From: Branchiostoma floridae
Lineage: Eukaryota; Chordata; Leptocardii; Amphioxiformes; Branchiostomatidae
NCBI RefSeq assembly: GCF_000003815.2
Contig: NC_049980.1
Location: 31,861,360-31,902,443 of the forward strand
Length of the DNA stretch: 41,084 nucleotides
Direction of reading: 5' to 3'
The notes beneath the pieces are model-generated. The model did no database searches, was not told the DNA's origin, and worked only from the letters and a program-made list of their open reading frames with translations. Below, piece after piece: positions 39,481-41,084 of the stretch. The position numbers and the translations under genes were made by a program. Numbering within the stretch: the first letter of the stretch is position 1; each line of letters begins with the position of its first letter.

Positions 39481-39792
39481 AAACGGTTTTGTCCTTCTAA
39501 TGAAGGGTATTGAGGTAAATGTCTTCTAAATTTCCACCCAAAGGCATTTAAGCCCTATAGTTCCATGCTTTTGTAGGTTTTTATACTAATTAGTAAAGCT
39601 ATTATATTACAGTTTAACATTACCGATACAAAGTACACACATGGAGGATATAAAACTGACACTGATTGTTCTCACATCCCCTGCCAAAAACTGAAATAAA
39701 GGAAGGAATGAAATATCGTCCAAAACAACAATTTTCTTGGGGACCATTTTACAGGATCATCCTCTGGTTTAGGGTTGTCTTACTTGTGTAAA

Positions 39793-39810
39793 GGGTTAGG
39801 GTTAGGGTTA
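39793..39810 (+). repeat. Interstitial telomere-type repeat (GGGTTA)3
   Basis: Three perfect GGGTTA units. Short enough to be chance or a repair scar. Confidence 0.8.
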
Positions 39811-40247
39811 AATATTGTTAGCTGATTTAGTGCCTACAATTGTCTTCCAGGGCACTTTTAAAGGGTACATGTATTTATTTATTTATTGAGATTCTCCAAA
39901 ATACATATACAATGGAGGGTATGGCGAAACATGTGTCAGAAGATACATCAAATAATAATACATATAAATACAATATAAAAACAGACAGCGTAAATCAACG
40001 TAAAACTCAAAAAATCAATTTAACAACACACATGCATTATCAAGTCAAATCTATAGATCTAGAATAGAAAGGGAAAATTAGCATTGCCTTGTAGCAAGGC
40101 AAATGGCGCAAGCATGACAATGACCACGTGCAAATGATTTAAAAAAAGGGTAAGGATTAGATGTAACTTATACACAGGAATCTACAGTGAATGGGGCGGA
40201 CAGGGAGTAGTGCCCCTGCCCTTGAGGAGCTAGGCTCCCCGTCTCTT

Positions 40248-40282
40248 ACCACCCCCCCCCCCACCACCACCACCACACACAC
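40248..40282. repeat. Poly-C and (CCA)n/(CA)n tract
   Basis: ACCCCCCCCCCCCACC followed by CCA and CA units. G-rich on the minus strand; a shadow ORF with a glycine run arises from it. Confidence 0.9.
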
Positions 40283-40344
40283 TCACAAACATAACGCATA
40301 GAAGTAAAAAGCGACCACCGCCAAACCAAAAGACCCTTGGAGAC

Positions 40345-40914
40345 GGTCTGCCTAAACACCACAAATGACCATAATTGAACTCTAATATGCAGTGTATATG
40401 GGGCAACAACCTTTTGTGACGCTCTGGAAACATTGTTTATACGATTTATGAATTAAAAAACATAGCAACTCCTATCGATTCACCAGTTATTTTGAGTTAG
40501 TCCGCTGGTTTCAAAATCGAAGCAATTCATGGCCGCCATGTTGGATCGCCGGTGCTAGGAGTTTGCATGGGGAAGTTCTCGATACCTTCCTCGGCTCCAT
40601 AGACGACAGGACGATAAAACTATGGAAGCTGTTGGTTCATAGGTTATAGCATGACACAACTCTATCATTGTCAACTTAAAAAACTTGTATACTAAGTGTT
40701 TCTCAGCCTCAAATGCAAACACGCACGATCCAACATGGTAGCCAAGACTTGCTTTAATCTTCAAACCGGACTAACTCGAAATAACTGCTGAATATGTAGG
40801 AGTCACTGCGCTTTTTTAATTAATAATGTACAAACAATGTCTCCAGAGCATCACAAAAAGTCATTGCCCCATATACACTGCATATTGTGGTCGTTTGTGG
40901 TGTTCAGGGAGACC
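40345..40914. mobile_element. Long foldback element, 570 bp
   Basis: Arms about 40345-40570 and 40705-40914 are imperfect inverted repeats: AACACCACAAATGACC, TATGCAGTGTATATGGGGCA, AGTTAGTCCG and CATGTTGGATCG all recur inverted. The left arm has an extra TAATTGAACTCT. Centre without repeats. No coding capacity. Confidence 0.75.
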
Positions 40915-41018
40915 CCTTGATGATACCTCGAAGATGTGTAGGTGATGACCCTTGTCCTTATCCGCGTCCGGAGTCTTTAATAATAATAGCTATATGAAGT
41001 TGGACGCGCACATTGAAG

Positions 41019-41052
41019 CAAGGACGTTATATGACGTTATATAACGTCCTTG
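41019..41052. repeat. Palindrome with 14-base arms
   Basis: CAAGGACGTTATAT at 41019-41032 and its exact complement at 41039-41052 around GACGTT. ACGTTATAT appears three times in all. Confidence 0.8.
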
Positions 41053-41084
41053 ATTGAAGAAGAAGAAGTAGGGAACAGTGGGGA

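Larger units (their letters stand above)
38534..41084. other. Right flank, non-coding as far as seen
   Basis: No POLQ exon could be supported beyond 38533. Apart from the two foldback elements and the simple repeats listed, the stretch 39480-40240 and the end show no recognisable gene. It is probably a further POLQ intron, as the helicase and central region must lie beyond the window. Confidence 0.45.

Overview
The window looks like nuclear DNA of an invertebrate deuterostome, most likely a lancelet (Branchiostoma). It holds intron-rich animal genes with GT-AG splicing and compact exons, surrounded by dense, young, diverse transposable elements and many foldback elements. The species call is an inference. 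It rests on general character: a DIRS/Ngaro-type retroelement, a Penelope-type fragment, hAT-like miniature elements and AT-rich octamer-rich repeats. No marker fixes the species. One 100-base N run (11809-11908) is an assembly gap.

Host genes, left to right. (1) 956-3269, plus strand: the last three exons of peptidylglycine alpha-amidating monooxygenase (PAM), carrying the linker, the single membrane span and the acidic cytosolic tail. A candidate polyadenylation signal lies far downstream at 6726. (2) 7394-9568, minus strand: a complete four-exon TatD-family metal-dependent nuclease of 286 residues, closer in its motifs to bacterial TatD than to TATDN1. Degenerate partial copies of its exons surround it. 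(3) 12134-13032, plus strand: the last two exons of an unrecognised protein with a G/W-rich beta domain. A truncated copy of the first of these exons lies just upstream. (4) 18045-38533, minus strand: the C-terminal 740 residues of DNA polymerase theta (POLQ) in 15 phase-consistent exons. They cover the exonuclease-like and polymerase domains. The N-terminal helicase part lies beyond the right edge.

Mobile DNA. A nearly intact tyrosine-recombinase retrotransposon of the Ngaro/DIRS group (27961-33502) sits antisense in a POLQ intron. It has Gag, RT, RNase H and recombinase reading frames and the split direct repeats A1 ... B1-A2 ... B2. It landed inside an older interspersed repeat, and the interrupted copy lines up across the insertion without any target duplication. 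A Penelope-like GIY-YIG fragment flanked by long inverted arms lies in another POLQ intron (35637-36092). At least eight foldback or TIR elements are visible, as is an octamer-rich repeat family with matched short inverted ends (13449-15820, 36952-37860 and the interrupted reverse copy).

Layout logic: PAM and TatD converge, TatD and the unrecognised gene diverge, and the unrecognised gene converges with POLQ. I see no functional clustering; this is an ordinary animal gene neighbourhood. The most noteworthy features are the retroelement with its recognisable empty site, the repeated generation of partial exon copies that keep one splice site (one of which forms a phase-compatible 75-base cassette in TatD), and an identical 29-base polyadenylation-signal segment at two unrelated loci.
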